Source: Chryseobacterium camelliae | Lineage (GTDB): Bacteria > Bacteroidota > Bacteroidia > Flavobacteriales > Weeksellaceae | NCBI RefSeq assembly: GCF_027920545.1 | Contig: NZ_CP115859.1 | Coordinates: 248,001-312,000 of the forward strand | Reading direction: 5' to 3' | Length of the DNA: 64,000 nucleotides | In this document: positions 44,363 to 53,574 of the stretch, one piece after another | Layout: every line of letters starts with the position of its first letter | Position numbering within the stretch: the stretch's first letter is position 1 | Position numbers and translations under genes: made by a program | The notes under the pieces: generated by a model | Told to the model about the DNA's origin: nothing | Seen by the model: the letters and a program-made list of their open reading frames with translations, nothing else | Database searches by the model: none

Positions 44363-44662
44363 TTAATTGGTTTTCTTATTCCATTCTGCTTTTACATCTT
44401 CTGCAGCATCTTTTGTTTTTTCCCAGGCATCATTGGCTTTATCTTTAATGTCATCCCATGCATCGGAAACATTGTTTTTCACTCTGTCGAACCAATCTTC
44501 CTGTTGTGCCTCCTCATCGTTGGCTCTTTTTTCATTAATATAATCCTTTGCTCTGTCTGCCAGTTCTTCAACTTTCCATTTTGCATTGTCTGCTGCATTT
44601 TTTAAAGAGTTTTCAGTCTTACTGACTGCGTTTTCTGCTTTGTTATATTCTGAATTATTCAT
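44363..44662 (-). CDS. Small charged helical protein (LEA-like)
   Basis: 99 residues from the ATG at 44662 (MNNSEYNKAEN); an upstream start adds a poor 16-residue extension. It has no signal or membrane segment. It is extremely rich in Ala, Lys, Glu and Asp, with repeating patterns such as DAWDDIKDKANDAWEKTKDA every ~11 residues, similar to group 3 LEA or YtxH/CsbD-like stress proteins. A desiccation or envelope stress role is inference. Conserved family unknown. Confidence 0.7.
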   Translation of the reverse strand: MNNSEYNKAENAVSKTENSLKNAADNAKWKVEELADRAKDYINEKRANDEEAQQEDWFDRVKNNVSDAWDDIKDKANDAWEKTKDAAEDVKAEWNKKTN

Positions 44663-44802
44663 AATATCAATATTTATGGTGTTGGTTCTTATGAAGTAAA
44701 CAAGAACCATTCCTAAAATCAGAGGATGATGTTAAATTTTTCATAAACTTCTGTTATCTTTTTACAATGAATCCTATCTTTAAGTTAAAAAAATAAACAG
44801 CT

Positions 44803-45369
44803 ATGGAAAAAATGCGTTGCGGATGGTGCGAAAAAGATGATCTGTACAGAAAATATCATGATGAAGAATGGGGAAAACCAATATATGATGATGAAACTAT
44901 TTTTGAATTTTTGATCCTGGAAAGCTTTCAGGCGGGATTGAGCTGGTATACCATTCTTTCAAAAAGGGAAAATTTTAGAAAGGCTTTTGATGATTTTAAT
45001 TATAAAAAAATTGCAAAGTATTCGGATGAAAAAGTAGAAGAACTGATGCAGAATCCAGGAATCATAAGAAACAGGCTGAAAGTTTTGGCAACGATTACCA
45101 ATGCACAGAAGTTTCAGGAAGTTCAAAAAGAGTTCGGAAGCTTTTCAAATTATATCTGGGGGTTTGTAGACGGAAAACCAATTGATAATACCCCTCAAAC
45201 ACTGAAAGACGTCCCTGCCACAACAGCAATTTCAGATGCTTTATCCAAAGACCTGAAAAAAAGAGGATTTAAGTTTATGGGTTCCACCGTTGTGTATGCT
45301 CACATGCAGGCAACCGGAATGGTGAATGATCATGTGAAAGGCTGTTTTTTGAGAAATTATAATTTATAA
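44803..45369 (+). CDS. tag: DNA-3-methyladenine glycosylase I
   Basis: 188 residues, full length. It excises 3-methyladenine from alkylated DNA. The N-terminal CGWCEKDDLYRKYHDEEWG and C-terminal HMQATGMVNDHVKGCF provide the Cys and His ligands of the structural zinc snap. The core FEFLILESFQAGLSW is the usual Tag signature. It is a single gene, divergent from the LEA-like gene. Confidence 0.95.
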   Translation: MEKMRCGWCEKDDLYRKYHDEEWGKPIYDDETIFEFLILESFQAGLSWYTILSKRENFRKAFDDFNYKKIAKYSDEKVEELMQNPGIIRNRLKVLATITNAQKFQEVQKEFGSFSNYIWGFVDGKPIDNTPQTLKDVPATTAISDALSKDLKKRGFKFMGSTVVYAHMQATGMVNDHVKGCFLRNYNL

Positions 45370-45390
45370 TATTTTCTTACATTAGCCAGT

Positions 45391-46251
45391 ATGAAGAAAA
45401 TTTATTATCTAAGCATAGCTTTATTGGCTTTTAACTCGTTTAATGCTCAAAATAAAAAGAAAGATGCAGAATTTATTCCTGTAGAAATCACTAAAGAAAA
45501 TGGAGAAACAGAAAATATTCTGCTAAGAGGAGTGTATTCTCCCAGACATGAATCTTATGTGGGAGTTATAGGCCAATCGTACAAACCCAATGGCATGTAT
45601 CCGATGAATCTCCACTTTGAATATAAAAACATTGAAGATATTGATGAAGAATCGGATAAGAAACCTGAAATTAAAAAAATTAAGTTTAATGATCTAAAGA
45701 AAATAAGGGTTTTAGATTATCAGCAGGATGATATTGTTGGCTATGAAAAACTGAAAATTCTGGAATTTGATTCCGATATGAAGCTTGGGCACAAGAATTA
45801 TGAAATTTTGGCTCCTATTCTTAGTGAAGGAAAAATTAATATGTACGGTTTTGATTTGTATATTAATAATTTTTACATGTCAACATTGATATATTTGAAA
45901 AAAGACGGAGATCCTTATGCAGTAATGCCGATTGATTATGATAGAAATTCAATTTTAAAAATGAAAGCATCCAGCGAGCGTTTTATTAAGAGTTTAAGAC
46001 AGATAGGCGGGAAATGTACACCGTTTTCAAATTATATAAACGAGCTTGAAAAGAAATTTGAAAAAGAAAGTGTTACTAAGGAAATGGCAAGAGGATCTTG
46101 GGAATATTCTAAAAAAGTAAGGAATGAAAATAAGGAAACCAATGTGCCGCTTTCAAAAAGAAGAAGAGAATTAGATAAAGGAAGTCATGATTATACAGTC
46201 AATTATATTCAGGAAATTGTTGATGTCTATGAAAAAAATTGCTCTAATTAA
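45391..46251 (+). CDS. Secreted protein of unknown function
   Basis: 286 residues with a signal peptide (…FNSFNAQ). After it comes a highly charged mixed alpha/beta protein, with acidic stretches (DIDEESDKKPEIKK) and a Lys/Arg-rich end (NVPLSKRRRELDKG). No enzyme motif, lipobox or T9SS tail was found. It follows tag by 21 nt but may be independent. The family was not recognised; it appears to be a Flavobacteriia-restricted type. Confidence 0.65.
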   Translation: MKKIYYLSIALLAFNSFNAQNKKKDAEFIPVEITKENGETENILLRGVYSPRHESYVGVIGQSYKPNGMYPMNLHFEYKNIEDIDEESDKKPEIKKIKFNDLKKIRVLDYQQDDIVGYEKLKILEFDSDMKLGHKNYEILAPILSEGKINMYGFDLYINNFYMSTLIYLKKDGDPYAVMPIDYDRNSILKMKASSERFIKSLRQIGGKCTPFSNYINELEKKFEKESVTKEMARGSWEYSKKVRNENKETNVPLSKRRRELDKGSHDYTVNYIQEIVDVYEKNCSN

Positions 46252-46255
46252 TATT

Positions 46256-46288
46256 TAAAAAGCTATTCCAAAACCGGAATAGCTTTTT
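46256..46288. terminator. Bidirectional intrinsic terminator
   Basis: AAAAAGCTATTCC / GGAATAGCTTTTT, a 13-bp stem with a 6-nt loop, between convergent genes. Confidence 0.85.
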
Positions 46289-46293
46289 AAATA

Positions 46294-46815
46294 TTAATTC
46301 ATAGAGAATGGTTCATACTGTAGAAAAAGTGATTTAATTTCTTCAATAATTATCTCATATTGTGATTGTGTAATATATATTGAGGTAATATGAAAAATAT
46401 TGGGCAATCCTGTTTTTTCATCTTCTTCATAGAAATGTATTTTGCCTAGTGTTTTTTCTTTATCAATTAGAAAGTTTTGGAAATGAGTACTTAAATTTTG
46501 ATAAGTTGTTGTCGTTAAATTGTTTCTTATAAAACCATAATCATATTGATAGCTGATAGATTTTCGATTAATCACCAGTGTTTCTTTTCCAAAAACATTC
46601 CAAAGAGCATATTTTAAGGGAAATAAAGCCATAAGAATTATATAAACTACAAAAACCATTATTTTATCAACAGTAATTTTTGCAGTGTTTAATAATGGTA
46701 AAAACATAGCAATAACAATTAAAGATAATAAAATATAAGCGTAAAATTTAGGTTTTGCGCTTAATGAAATTATAATCGAATTATGAATTCTCCTAATGTT
46801 AAAATTGCTTTCCAA
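46294..46815 (-). CDS. Membrane protein of unknown function
   Basis: 173 residues. Two hydrophobic segments lie near 24-44 (FYAYILLSLIVIAMFLPLL) and 50-70 (KIMVFVVYIILMALFPL), followed by a soluble ~95-residue domain with strand-rich sequence (GKETLVINRKSISYQYDYGF). The layout resembles YcxB-like or bacterial PH-domain membrane proteins, but no motif confirms it. Its start lies 12 nt from the phosphorylase stop on the same strand. Confidence 0.65.
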   Translation of the reverse strand: MESNFNIRRIHNSIIISLSAKPKFYAYILLSLIVIAMFLPLLNTAKITVDKIMVFVVYIILMALFPLKYALWNVFGKETLVINRKSISYQYDYGFIRNNLTTTTYQNLSTHFQNFLIDKEKTLGKIHFYEEDEKTGLPNIFHITSIYITQSQYEIIIEEIKSLFLQYEPFSMN

Positions 46816-46826
46816 ATAAAGAATAT

Positions 46827-47681
46827 TTACTTAATAATTCTCTCCAACACCCATTCAATCAGATTCTTTTCAGAAGTATGGTGGTCTGCCGAGAATTCTC
46901 CTCGTCTTCTGTTGGCAATTACGTTATTTACCGTGATCGCTTTATGTCCTAAAAGTTTAGATAAAGCATAAATAGCAGAAGTTTCCATTTCGAAATTGGT
47001 AACTCCAAGATTATTTAACGTTTCCAAAAACTTATCGTCAACGGCTTTCAGACGAAGCTGTCTTCCCTGTGGAGCATAAAATCCCGGGAAAGTAGCTGTA
47101 TTTCCGTGGTATTTTGCATCTTTATACAGTTCTCCCAGTTCTTCTGCCCAGTCTGCGAAATAAAGCATCGGTTTGATTTTAGGATAAGGGAATTGCTCTA
47201 AGAAGTTTTTAGAAAACTCGTTCTCAAATTCATAATCCTGATAAAAATGCATCAATCCGTCTAGTCCTACGACATTTTGAGTCACCAGCATATTATCAAC
47301 CTGAACATCAGGATTTACACTTCCGCAGGTTCCCATTCTGAATAATTGAAGTGCAGAATGTTCAGCCTTAAACTCTTTATTTTTAAGATCAATATTGACC
47401 AAAGCATCAAGCTCGTTCATTACAATGTCAATATTCTCTGTTCCGATTCCGGTTGACATTACGGTGATTCTTTCGCCTCGTAACGTTCCTGTGTGCGTAT
47501 AAAATTCTCTTTTATTTTTCTTGACTTCCACTTTGTCAAAATATTTTGAAACTTTTGCCACACGATCCGGATCTCCAACCAGGATGATCTTTTCAGCAAT
47601 GTCTTCAGGTAAAAGATTTAGGTGATACACACTTCCGTCTTCATTCAGAACCAATTCTGAAGCTGCAAGTTTATTTAGCAT
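46827..47681 (-). CDS. udp: Nucleoside (uridine-type) phosphorylase
   Basis: 284 residues. Of the NP-I phosphorylase fold: GDPDRVAKV near the N-terminus (phosphate site), RMGTCGSVNPDVQVDNMLV near residue 113, and FEMETSAIYALSKLLGHKA near 230, which holds the ribose-contacting MET motif. It cleaves uridine or a related nucleoside to base and ribose-1-phosphate. Exact nucleoside preference cannot be read from the sequence. Confidence 0.85.
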   Translation of the reverse strand: MLNKLAASELVLNEDGSVYHLNLLPEDIAEKIILVGDPDRVAKVSKYFDKVEVKKNKREFYTHTGTLRGERITVMSTGIGTENIDIVMNELDALVNIDLKNKEFKAEHSALQLFRMGTCGSVNPDVQVDNMLVTQNVVGLDGLMHFYQDYEFENEFSKNFLEQFPYPKIKPMLYFADWAEELGELYKDAKYHGNTATFPGFYAPQGRQLRLKAVDDKFLETLNNLGVTNFEMETSAIYALSKLLGHKAITVNNVIANRRRGEFSADHHTSEKNLIEWVLERIIK

Positions 47682-47909
47682 AGATATATTTTTATAGTTT
47701 AAATTGTGATTTGATTATTCATTTTAAAAATCCTCCCCAAATATCCCTTCATCATTATTTAAAAACATGGTCATAGAGAAATCGACCGCTTACGTATAAT
47801 GAATTTTGATTTCGGGGTTTAAAATTAATAAAAATTCTTTTATGGAAGAACCTGTTTTCCTTCTATTACCTTCTGAAAAATGTAAACATTAGTTAATCCA
47901 AATTTAAAA

Positions 47910-47937
47910 TTGTCGTAATCTGCGGTCAATAGCTTTG
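47910..47937 (+). promoter_or_regulatory. Candidate sigma-A promoter of the di-haem peroxidase gene
   Basis: TTG at 47910-47912, a 17-nt spacer and TAGCTTTG at 47930-47937, 13 nt before the ATG. The rest of 47682-47950 holds nothing recognisable. Confidence 0.65.
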
Positions 47938-47950
47938 TCGCTAAAAATTC

Positions 47951-49777
47951 ATGAGATTCTATCCGTTACTTATTGTGATCCTTTTGATTGGTTTTGCAAT
48001 AATGTCATTCAATCCTACACATAAAGGAGCTGAAACTGAAAATACCTTTATCAATAGAGGATTAAGCGATTTTAAGACTAATCTTGATCATTTAAAATCA
48101 GATGCTTATCAGTTTTCCGAGGATAAAATCTCTCTTGAAGAACTTCAAAAAACATTAAAAGAAACAAGAAATTCTTTCAAAGAAATAGAATTTTACGTTG
48201 CCTATCATTACCCGGAATTTACAAAAACTCATTTAAATGCGGCGCCTTTATTTCACATCGAAGCGGCAGGAACAGCAGCTTATACGCTTCCTCCGGAAGG
48301 TTTGCAGGTTCTGGATGAACTGATTTTTTCTGATGAAGCTGCCGAACAAAAGGAAAAAATTAAAACGATCACGGATTTTTTATATAACAGTTATGCCAAT
48401 TTTTATCTGAGTGCTGTTAAAAATGGTCTAAGCAAAGGAAATAACAAAACATTACCGTTAAGAATTGAACTGATCAGAATCTACAGTTTAGGAGTTACCG
48501 GTTTTGATACTCCGGGGTCATTGAATGTTTCCGAAGAAGCTAGTCATGCTTTTCTAGGTATGAAAAGATACATTAATGACGATCCTTACTTTAAAAATTA
48601 TACGATTCAAAAAGCGGATTCAATCCTGACAGAAGGAATCGGATATCTTTTAAAGAATACCGACTTTGAAACTTTTGACAGGATAGAGTTTTATAAAAAA
48701 TATATTCAGCCTTTATACGAGGAATTAGGAAAATGGGACGGAAGAAGCGACGATCTGAAAGAATTTTCAGGATGGAATGTCAATAATAAAAACCTGTTCA
48801 GCAGCGATTTTTTGAATCCTTATTTTTTTACTCTGTTAAAGGAAAATGAAGACAATGAAGAACTGAGGAAATTAGGAAAAGAGATTTTCTACGACCAAAA
48901 CTTAAGTAGCAATGGAAAAATGAGTTGTGCAACCTGCCATTTACCGGAAAATGCGTTTACCGATTTAAAAACAAAATCTCAGAGTAATGTAGAAGGAAAA
49001 ACGGTATTGAGAAACTCGCCGTCTTTGTATAATGCTGTTTTTGCGAAAAGATTTTTCTATGATTTAAGAGCTTTTTATCTTGAACAACAGGCAGAACACG
49101 TGATTTATAATGAGGATGAATTCAATACGAGCTATGAAAGTATTATTCAAAAACTAAAAACAAAAAAAGAATACAAGAAAGCTTTTAAAGTTGCATTTAA
49201 AAACGGAACAGTCAATAAAGAAAACTTTTCCAAAGCGTTAAGTTCTTATGTGGCATCGCTATATTCTTATGAAAGTGATTTCGATCAATTCATGAGAAAT
49301 GAAAAAGAAATTTCTTCTGATGCAAAAAAAGGATTCAACCTGTTTATGGGAAAAGCCAATTGTGCAACCTGCCATTTTGCTCCGAACTTCTCAGGATTGG
49401 TTCCGCCGTTCTTTAATGAAAATGAATCTGAGGTCTTAGGAATAACCAAAAAACCGATCAGTCAGAAACCTTTGGAGCTTGATACGGATAAAGGAAGAGT
49501 GAACAGCCCTGTAAAGAAAGAAAATTCATGGATTTACGAAAATTCTTTCAAAACAGTAACGGTAAGAAATATTGCTTTAACAAAACCTTATTTCCATAAC
49601 GGAGCTTTCAATACGCTGGAAGAAGTTATGGACTTTTATAATGAAGGTGGAGGAGAAGGTTTAGGATTAAAGGTGAAGAACCAAACTTTGGCTCCCGATA
49701 AGCTGAATCTGACCCAGACAGAAATCAAACAGATTATCGCCTTTCTGAATTCATTAACCGATGTGAGCAAAAAATAA
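47951..49777 (+). CDS. Di-haem cytochrome c peroxidase with imelysin-like N-terminal half
   Basis: 608 residues. The N-terminus is a hydrophobic anchor or signal. Residues ~30-280 are all-helical and resemble imelysin/EfeO-type iron-handling proteins (LNAAPLFHIEAAGTAAYTLP). Residues ~285-600 are a MauG/CcpA-type peroxidase with two haem c sites, CATCH at 326-330 and at 471-475. It would reduce H2O2 or oxidise a partner in the periplasm. The usual peroxidase is ~330 residues, so this is a fusion. The PhoX gene follows on the same strand. Confidence 0.85.
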   Translation: MRFYPLLIVILLIGFAIMSFNPTHKGAETENTFINRGLSDFKTNLDHLKSDAYQFSEDKISLEELQKTLKETRNSFKEIEFYVAYHYPEFTKTHLNAAPLFHIEAAGTAAYTLPPEGLQVLDELIFSDEAAEQKEKIKTITDFLYNSYANFYLSAVKNGLSKGNNKTLPLRIELIRIYSLGVTGFDTPGSLNVSEEASHAFLGMKRYINDDPYFKNYTIQKADSILTEGIGYLLKNTDFETFDRIEFYKKYIQPLYEELGKWDGRSDDLKEFSGWNVNNKNLFSSDFLNPYFFTLLKENEDNEELRKLGKEIFYDQNLSSNGKMSCATCHLPENAFTDLKTKSQSNVEGKTVLRNSPSLYNAVFAKRFFYDLRAFYLEQQAEHVIYNEDEFNTSYESIIQKLKTKKEYKKAFKVAFKNGTVNKENFSKALSSYVASLYSYESDFDQFMRNEKEISSDAKKGFNLFMGKANCATCHFAPNFSGLVPPFFNENESEVLGITKKPISQKPLELDTDKGRVNSPVKKENSWIYENSFKTVTVRNIALTKPYFHNGAFNTLEEVMDFYNEGGGEGLGLKVKNQTLAPDKLNLTQTEIKQIIAFLNSLTDVSKK

Positions 49778-49806
49778 GAGTTGATTTATCAGTTTTTATA
49801 ATAGCG

Positions 49807-49843
49807 ACAGCCTGCATATTCATTTGAAATGCGGGTTGTTTTT
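49807..49843 (+). terminator. Intrinsic terminator after the peroxidase gene
   Basis: CAGCCTGCAT and ATGCGGGTTG pair with two G-T mismatches over a ~10-nt loop, followed by T residues. Confidence 0.6.
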
Positions 49844-49972
49844 ATTTGAAAAATCACAATGTTTAGACTTAATTAATACTCTGTTAATCTGATTAACATT
49901 GGGTTTTCGATTAATTAATATTAGGTAATATTTATTTAAAATCATATTAATAAAGGGTTCACAGCAATAAAA

Positions 49973-49980
49973 TAGCTTTG
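49973..49980 (+). promoter_or_regulatory. Candidate -7 element of the PhoX gene
   Basis: TAGCTTTG, the same sequence as in the peroxidase promoter, 27 nt before the ATG at 50008. It overlaps an alternative start at 49978, so the later start is preferred. Confidence 0.45.
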
Positions 49981-50007
49981 CAACGTCTAAAAAATCGAAA
50001 TTTAAAA

Positions 50008-52152
50008 ATGAAAAGAAAATTACTAACAGTTGCAGCCCTTGCATTGATGACATGTTCTGTATTTCAGGCACAGACATTCGTTTTTAACACGAACTCAGCC
50101 TGGAAATACAATGACGGTAATACGGCATTGGCAGACCAGTGGAAAAACACAAATTTTGACATCTCTGCTTGGTCACAGGGAAACGGACCTCTTGGATATG
50201 GAGATCCGGTAACGACTACTATAAATACTGGTCTTACTACAGCGTATTTTGCTAAAGATTTTACGGTAAATTTAAATGACCTTTCTGCTACCATGGAATT
50301 AGGGGTGATGAGAGACGACGGAATTGTGGTTTATCTGAATGGGGAAGAAGTAGTGAGAGACAATATGCCGACCGGTACAATTACTTTCAATACGTTTTCC
50401 AGTACAACTATTGACGGTACGGCAGAAAGTGTGTACAATGTGTTTTCTATCCCAAAATCTAAATTTGTAAACGGAAACAACAGAATTTCTATCGAATTGC
50501 ATAACAGAAGTACAACAAGTTCTGATCTAAGAATTGATGCCTATCTAAAAACGGTTGTGACGACAACTCCGGTTCCTTGTAATGCGAATCATATCAGCTG
50601 TTTTACTTCTATTGTTCCTACAGCACAAACCAATAAACTAATTATTCCTACAGAACACAATTATCAGTTGATCCTAAAAGAAGGAGACAGCTATACAGAA
50701 GGAGGAGGATTAGTAGGAGGGCAAAATGACTTTACAGGCTATGTTCCGAAAAACGGAAGTGCTACCAACGGATATCTTTCTGTAAACCACGAAACTAATC
50801 CGGGAGGAGTGACCATGGCCGAAATCAATTATAATGCTTCCACAAAGCTTTGGCAATTGACAAAATCCAGAGCAGTAAGTTTTTCTGCTCCAAGTTTGGT
50901 TCAGACGATCAGAAACTGCTCGGGAGGAGTTACACCTTGGGGAACAATTGTTACTGCTGAAGAACAAACAACTTCAAGTGACGTGAACGCAGACGGAATG
51001 AAAGATTACGGATGGCTGGTAGAAATCGATCCTGCAACCGCTCAGGTAATTTCTCAAAATACAGACGGTTCTAAAGGTAAACTTTGGCAGATGGGAATTA
51101 TGAATCACGAAAATGTAGTGATCAATAGTGCAGGAACTACAGCCTATTTCGGTGAAGACGGAGGAACTCACATGGTATACAAATATGTAATGGATACACC
51201 GAATAACCTTTCTTCAGGGAATTTATATGTTTTAAAACTGGATCAGGGATTAAGCAACGGAGATCCTGTAGCGACTACAGCAGTCTGGATTCAGGTTCCT
51301 AACAAGATAAAAGCGGACCAAAATAATACAACCGCTTTGGCACAATCTTTAGGAGGAACTTCTTTCAACGGAATTGAAGATGTGGAAATAAGCCCGGTCG
51401 ATGGTAAGGTTTACTTTACAGCAAAAGGCTTGAATAAAGTGTACAGATTACAGGATAATGGAACTACGGCTTCTCAGGTTGAAACTTTCGTAGGAGGTCT
51501 TACAACCAATTATTCTTTTGCTACAGCTCAGGGAACAAAAACTGAAGCTTGGGGAGACGGAAACGACAACCTGACTTTTGACGAGCTTGGAAATCTTTGG
51601 GTTCTTCAGGATGGTGGTAAAAACTACATTTGGGTAATCGCTCCGGATCATACTCAGGCAAATCCTAAAGTGAAACTATTCGCTTCTATGCCTGCTGGTT
51701 CAGAACCGACCGGTCTTACCTTTACACCGGATCATAAATTCGGATTCTTTTCCATTCAGCATCCTGATTCAACGATTTCCACGGATATTGATGCAACGGG
51801 AAATACAATCAATTACATAGGGAAATCTGCAACGATTGTAGTAGCTCTTAAAAATAACTTAGGAACTTCGGGATCTTTGGGAACAAGCGAAACTCATGCA
51901 GAAGCTTCGGTTACGGTTGCTCCAAACCCGACTTCAGGAATCGTGAAGATCAATTCTCCGAAAGGGTTGAAAAACATTTCTGTAACGGCTTACAGCATGG
52001 ACGGTAAAATTGTGTTTACTCAGAAATTCTCAGGAACTAACAATGCTTTGGATTTAAACTTCACAAAACAGCTTGAATCTTCAAGAGTTTTAGTTTTAAA
52101 TATCGAAGCTGACGGTGGATTCCAGAAAACGGTAAAACTTTTGAAAAAATAA
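50008..52152 (+). CDS. PhoX-type (DUF839) phosphatase with T9SS sorting domain
   Basis: 714 residues from the ATG at 50008, the first that gives a signal peptide (MKRKLLTVAALALMTCSVFQAQ). Residues ~22-180 are a galactose-binding-like beta domain (GVMRDDGIVVYLNGEEV). Residues ~185-625 are the PhoX beta-propeller, with YLSVNHETN, NCSGGVTPWGTIVTAEEQ and NHENVV metal-site motifs. The last ~75 residues are a T9SS type A tail (VAPNPTSG). PhoX enzymes are Ca/Fe phosphomonoesterases. It should be surface exported. Confidence 0.85.
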   Translation: MKRKLLTVAALALMTCSVFQAQTFVFNTNSAWKYNDGNTALADQWKNTNFDISAWSQGNGPLGYGDPVTTTINTGLTTAYFAKDFTVNLNDLSATMELGVMRDDGIVVYLNGEEVVRDNMPTGTITFNTFSSTTIDGTAESVYNVFSIPKSKFVNGNNRISIELHNRSTTSSDLRIDAYLKTVVTTTPVPCNANHISCFTSIVPTAQTNKLIIPTEHNYQLILKEGDSYTEGGGLVGGQNDFTGYVPKNGSATNGYLSVNHETNPGGVTMAEINYNASTKLWQLTKSRAVSFSAPSLVQTIRNCSGGVTPWGTIVTAEEQTTSSDVNADGMKDYGWLVEIDPATAQVISQNTDGSKGKLWQMGIMNHENVVINSAGTTAYFGEDGGTHMVYKYVMDTPNNLSSGNLYVLKLDQGLSNGDPVATTAVWIQVPNKIKADQNNTTALAQSLGGTSFNGIEDVEISPVDGKVYFTAKGLNKVYRLQDNGTTASQVETFVGGLTTNYSFATAQGTKTEAWGDGNDNLTFDELGNLWVLQDGGKNYIWVIAPDHTQANPKVKLFASMPAGSEPTGLTFTPDHKFGFFSIQHPDSTISTDIDATGNTINYIGKSATIVVALKNNLGTSGSLGTSETHAEASVTVAPNPTSGIVKINSPKGLKNISVTAYSMDGKIVFTQKFSGTNNALDLNFTKQLESSRVLVLNIEADGGFQKTVKLLKK

Positions 52153-52164
52153 TTATTAATAATT

Positions 52165-52201
52165 CTGAGCTGCCGGTAATTTGATTATCGGTGGCTTTTT
52201 C
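52165..52201 (+). terminator. Imperfect terminator hairpin
   Basis: AGCTGCCGGTAAT and ATTATCGGTGGCT pair with mismatches, then T tract, between the PhoX and LRR genes; the LRR start follows 6 nt later. Confidence 0.55.
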
Positions 52202-52206
52202 TCTTT

Positions 52207-53106
52207 ATGAAAAAACTGTTTTTCACTATTTTTATTCTGCTGCTTTCACAGGCAAAAGCTCAGATCGATCCTGTGAAATTTCCTACGTATACCAATGTCG
52301 ATGAGGCTTTAAAGAGTAAACAGGTTGTTTACAGTATGAGTTTCAGAGGAAAAAAAATGTTTAACCTTCCGGTTGAAATTCAAAAGCTAAATTCTATATT
52401 CTTTCTGAATGTAATGGAAAATAAGTTGGAGAAAATGGATGAGTCAATTTTTGCATTAAAGGAACTGACTATTTTAAATCTCAATGAAAACAGTATCAAG
52501 TTCATTCCCAATGAAATTGCAGCACTTCAGAAACTGGAAAGCTTTTCGATGAATTTAAACAGTTTGACAAGTGTTAATCCAAACCTGGCAAAACTTCAAA
52601 AATTAAAGGCCATTCATCTTGATGCCAATAATCTGAATGTTTTTCCTGATGCATTATTACAGATTCCTAATTTGGAAGAAATTAATTTACAGGGAAATCA
52701 GATCAGTTTTATCGCTAAAGATTTAGATGAAATTAAAAACTTAAAATCATTAAATCTGGCTTCCAACCAGATTAAAGATCTTGGAAACTTAGAATTTCCG
52801 AAACTGTTAAAATATCTGGAATTACAGCAGAATTCTATTGTAAAACTGCCGGAAACCTTATTTCAGTCAAAGAATCTGGAGTTTTTAAATGTAAGCGGGA
52901 ACAAGATCAAAGAAATTTCACCCAAAGTAAAAGGGTTGAAGAATGTTGTGAGCATGAATCTGGCAAATAATGATTTAAAAGATCTTCCAATCGAATTTTC
53001 ACAACTGAAAAATCTTAAAACATTAATATTAACGGGCAATCCAATGGAAAAAACAACCATTGAAAAACTAAAAGCCATGATGCCGGAAACCCAAATTTAT
53101 TTCTGA
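52207..53106 (+). CDS. Secreted leucine-rich-repeat protein
   Basis: 299 residues with a signal peptide (…LLSQAKAQ). It is made of about ten leucine-rich repeats of ~23 residues (LxxLNLxxNxIxxIPxxI pattern), for example LTILNLNENSIKFIPNEIAA and LEEINLQGNQISFIAKDL. Such proteins are protein-binding scaffolds. No enzymatic domain or T9SS tail. The binding partner cannot be inferred. It sits close behind the PhoX gene but across a probable terminator. Confidence 0.85.
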   Translation: MKKLFFTIFILLLSQAKAQIDPVKFPTYTNVDEALKSKQVVYSMSFRGKKMFNLPVEIQKLNSIFFLNVMENKLEKMDESIFALKELTILNLNENSIKFIPNEIAALQKLESFSMNLNSLTSVNPNLAKLQKLKAIHLDANNLNVFPDALLQIPNLEEINLQGNQISFIAKDLDEIKNLKSLNLASNQIKDLGNLEFPKLLKYLELQQNSIVKLPETLFQSKNLEFLNVSGNKIKEISPKVKGLKNVVSMNLANNDLKDLPIEFSQLKNLKTLILTGNPMEKTTIEKLKAMMPETQIYF

Positions 53107-53109
53107 AAT

Positions 53110-53433
53110 TTAGCCGCCGACTCTTTTAGTTTTATATCCCATTTCCTTAAGGATATTCATTATTTTATCACGATTATCCCCTTGAATGATAATCGTTCCA
53201 TCCTTTTCAGAACCACCTATTCCAAGTGTGGTTTTTATTTTTTTTGAGATCTTCTTTAGTTCTTCCTCACTTCCTTCCCAACCTTCAACAATCGTTACAG
53301 GTTTACCGTTTCTGCCTTTTTTCTCAAACTTGCACACCAAAGGTTCTTTCTGCTTGAATTGCTCTTCAGGCATCTCAAAATCCTGCTCATCATGATCAGG
53401 AAAAAGGTTCTTTAATTGATCTCTTAAATCCAT
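53110..53433 (-). CDS. SUI1/eIF1-type translation initiation factor (YciH-like)
   Basis: 107 residues. The SUI1 core is clear: GRNGKPVTIVEGWEGSEEELKKI, then LGIGGSEKDGTIIIQGDNRDKI and MGYKTKRVGG at the end. Bacterial YciH/SUI1 proteins affect start-site fidelity. The N-terminal ~35 residues are acidic and variable. It is a single gene, convergent with the LRR gene across 3 nt. Confidence 0.9.
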   Translation of the reverse strand: MDLRDQLKNLFPDHDEQDFEMPEEQFKQKEPLVCKFEKKGRNGKPVTIVEGWEGSEEELKKISKKIKTTLGIGGSEKDGTIIIQGDNRDKIMNILKEMGYKTKRVGG

Positions 53434-53531
53434 AATGCAAAATTAATAAAATATTTAATCAGAAATAACGACAAAGTTAAAAAGGCTGCTCAGGAATTCT
53501 ATTAAAATTAGACAGATGTATAACTATTTCT

Positions 53532-53539
53532 TATTTTTG
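53532..53539 (+). promoter_or_regulatory. Candidate -7 element
   Basis: TATTTTTG matches TAnnTTTG, 35 nt before the ATG at 53575; no clear -33 TTG. Confidence 0.4.
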
Positions 53540-53574
53540 ACCGTTACTAAGTGAAAAACTTTCTCACACCAAAT

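Noticed and set aside
47842..47892. 16-residue frame before the peroxidase gene
   Set aside because: Too short, no motif, and just upstream of a well-formed promoter.
50064..51651. Antisense frames over the PhoX gene
   Set aside because: Shadows of a well-supported gene with signal peptide, family motifs and T9SS tail.
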